From positions 1 through 64,000 of the forward strand of contig JAJEIP010000117.1 in NCBI GenBank assembly GCA_022827885.1: DNA of 64,000 nt, written 5' to 3'. Source of the stretch: Candidatus Poribacteria bacterium (lineage in GTDB: Bacteria > Poribacteria > WGA-4E > WGA-3G). Below are positions 62,501-64,000 of the stretch, piece after piece. The notes below the pieces were generated by a model that worked only from the letters and a program-made list of their open reading frames with translations, ran no database searches and had not been told where the DNA came from. The first letter of the stretch is position 1. Each line of letters starts with the position of its first letter. Position numbers and translations under genes: made by a program.

Positions 62501-63313
62501 ATTGAATGCCTCGATGACCCAGTCGCGATAGGGCCACATTTCACGATAGTTATCTAAATGAAGTCCGTGTGTGTCGCCGTAACGTGCGACATCTAACCAG
62601 AAGCGTCCGAGATGTTCACCGTATTCCGGCTTTGCCATGAAGGCATCAATCACTTTTTCGTAAGCCTCGGGCGAATCGTCTGCGAGAAATTGGTGAATTT
62701 CCTCACGCGTCGGGGGTAAACCGGTGAGGTCAAGGCTTAGGCGTCGGATGAGGGTCCGCTTATCGGCTTCGTTTGCAGGGTGTAAGCCTTCTTTTTCAAG
62801 GCGTGAGAGTATGAACGCATCAATGGGATTTCGGACCCAGGTTCCATCCTTGACAACAGGTGGCGTTGGACGGACGGGTGTGGTGAATGCCCAGTGCTCT
62901 TCCCATTTCGCACCTTCTTGGATCCACTGTGTAATCGCTTCAATTTGTTCCGGTGTCAGCGTTTTGTTGAAACCCGCAGGCGGCATGCGGTAATTGTCAT
63001 CGTTGGAGGTGATGCGAATGTGGAGTTCACTCTCTTCCGGTTTACCGGGAACGATGACCGGATATCCGCTCGGTTCAGAGAACGCCCCGGCTTTCGTATC
63101 AATCCGTAGGTTGGCTTGCCGACTCTTCGCGTCTGGTCCGTGGCAAGCATAACAGTTATCCGAAAGGATCGGGCGGATGTCAAGATTATAATTAAGGGGA
63201 GCTTGTGGCGTTTCGTGATGTTCCGCAGAGGCAGTCGGAAGTCCTAATACGGCGAGGCAGAAACATACCAACAAGGCTCCCGTTAGTGGAATCGTATTGT
63301 TAGCAGTCTTCAC
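59519..63313 (-). CDS. Planctomycete-type cytochrome c/DUF1549/DUF1553 protein
   Basis: This 1264-aa exported protein has a signal peptide and a c-type heme motif CYACH (Cys54, Cys57, His58). The DUF1549 (PSCyt2) domain lies about 155-360 ([33 protein letters not shown]). A middle region includes an acidic low-complexity stretch (about 520-580) and a carbohydrate-binding-like part. The DUF1553 (PSD1) domain lies about 970-1210 ([41 protein letters not shown]). It heads the operon with the DUF1501 gene. The role is unknown but may relate to polysaccharide breakdown. Confidence 0.92.
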   Translation of the reverse strand: [1264 protein letters not shown]

Positions 63314-63524
63314 TGGTGTTCTCTCCCTTTTCAGCGTTGTGGGCAGCAGTGCGGCGTAAAAAACGCACGCTGCGGCTTGCTATAACGGTATTAGCAATTG
63401 TGACGCTTCGTTAACAAAAAGGTTTAGCAATATTACGCTATTTTACGATGCAGTTGCATTTTTGTCAAATATTTCCGATTCTGATTGTCGAAATCTTGTG
63501 TATGCTCAATCGTAAGGAGATGTC

Positions 63525-64000
63525 CTACCGGACTCCAATCTTCTCAAAGATGATAACATGCTGCCACGGCAGGTCATCGAGCGTTTCTACCCACACGAGC
63601 GGATGGGGTGTCGCCTCTTTAATCACCTGCAACTCACTCATCTTGTGCAAACGCTTGATCGGCACGCGCCGGTCTTCGGCGCGGTATTCCACAAAAACGA
63701 CCCTGCCGCCCGTTTTGAGACCCCGACAGATATTCTGCATCATCTCATACGGATGCGAAAACTCGTGGTAGACATCCACCATAATCGCCACGTCTACGGA
63801 TGCCGGCGGCAATTTCGGGTCGGTGATGGTGCCCAAGACCCCTTTGACGTTCGTGATACCTGCCGCCGCCATTTTCTCATCAAGCAGATCGAGCATCTCC
63901 TGTTGAATGTCAACGCCGTAAATGGTTCCTGTCTCGCCGATTTTCGGAGCGATCCGCCGAGCGATGTAACCCGTCCCAACACCGATATCCGCCACGACAT
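63525..64000 (-). CDS. SAM-dependent methyltransferase (5' end beyond the window)
   Basis: About 158 residues of the C-terminal part are present. The first visible block is motif I (VVADIGVGTGYIARR), then VYGVDIQQEMLDLLDEK-like motif II (IYGVDIQQEM), MVDVYHEFSHP and GGRVVFVEYRAED. These fit class I methyltransferases of the Methyltransf_11/25 type. The gene is cut by the right edge; the substrate is unknown. The 211-nt space to the DUF1549 gene shows no feature of note. Confidence 0.9.
   Translation of the reverse strand, partial: VVADIGVGTGYIARRIAPKIGETGTIYGVDIQQEMLDLLDEKMAAAGITNVKGVLGTITDPKLPPASVDVAIMVDVYHEFSHPYEMMQNICRGLKTGGRVVFVEYRAEDRRVPIKRLHKMSELQVIKEATPHPLVWVETLDDLPWQHVIIFEKIGVR

Overview
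The window looks like a bacterial chromosome segment from a Candidatus Poribacteria-like lineage, or a related Gram-negative candidate phylum. The grounds are gene content only: a complete mpa-dop-ubact-prcB-prcA-pafA proteasome locus whose tagging protein ends in RTGE (UBact type) rather than the actinobacterial GGQ/GGE, a DUF1549/DUF1553 plus DUF1501 pair of the planctomycete type, a WD40 protein with a dockerin-like tail, sulfatase, GH127, enolase-superfamily and Gfo/Idh/MocA genes, several toxin-antitoxin modules and many short dispersed repeats. The phylum assignment is inference and was not tested.

Layout. Positions 1-740 hold the 5' end of a 23S rRNA gene (minus strand), a degenerate tRNA-like sequence, tRNA-Ala(TGC) and 50-bp AT-rich repeats, with no 16S rRNA gene upstream. 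Positions 738-7830 (minus) are the UBact-proteasome operon. Positions 8106-17737 hold an acyl-CoA synthetase, a lipid/diacylglycerol kinase, a very large secreted subtilase and a doubled periplasmic binding lipoprotein. Positions 18243-31949 mix catabolic and housekeeping genes: sulfatase, enolase-superfamily dehydratase, lysA, esterase, fused Dpp/Opp ATPase, mutL, a coiled-coil membrane protein, GH127, a lipoprotein and an oxidoreductase. Positions 32203-42640 contain an IS1 InsA-like solo protein, a VapBC-type module, an MBL hydrolase, a 14-blade WD40 protein, an oxidoreductase, a class V aminotransferase, a hexapeptide acyltransferase, purH and a HicB-HicB-HicA cluster. Positions 42687-48246 form a probable hydroxy-acid/sugar-acid catabolic run. 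Positions 48335-51283 hold murB, a frameshifted Dam-type methylase, a gene remnant and a Spy-like protein. Positions 51426-63313 (all minus) carry a metzincin-TPR protein, a cassette of two pentapeptide-repeat ion channels around an AAA ATPase, and the DUF1501/cytochrome-type pair. A truncated methyltransferase closes the window.

The two most interesting signals are these. (i) Several families of short dispersed repeats are found inside protein-coding genes while keeping the frame (acyl-CoA synthetase, lipid kinase, subtilase, dop, mutL, probably the AAA ATPase). The tail of one family, reading AACCGCAAGG-(A-rich), sits directly in front of the start codons of prcA and mutL and at the dop start, so it may supply ribosome-binding sites. 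(ii) The channel-ATPase-channel cassette has no named function that I know of. All functional calls are from reading motifs by eye; no database search was run.
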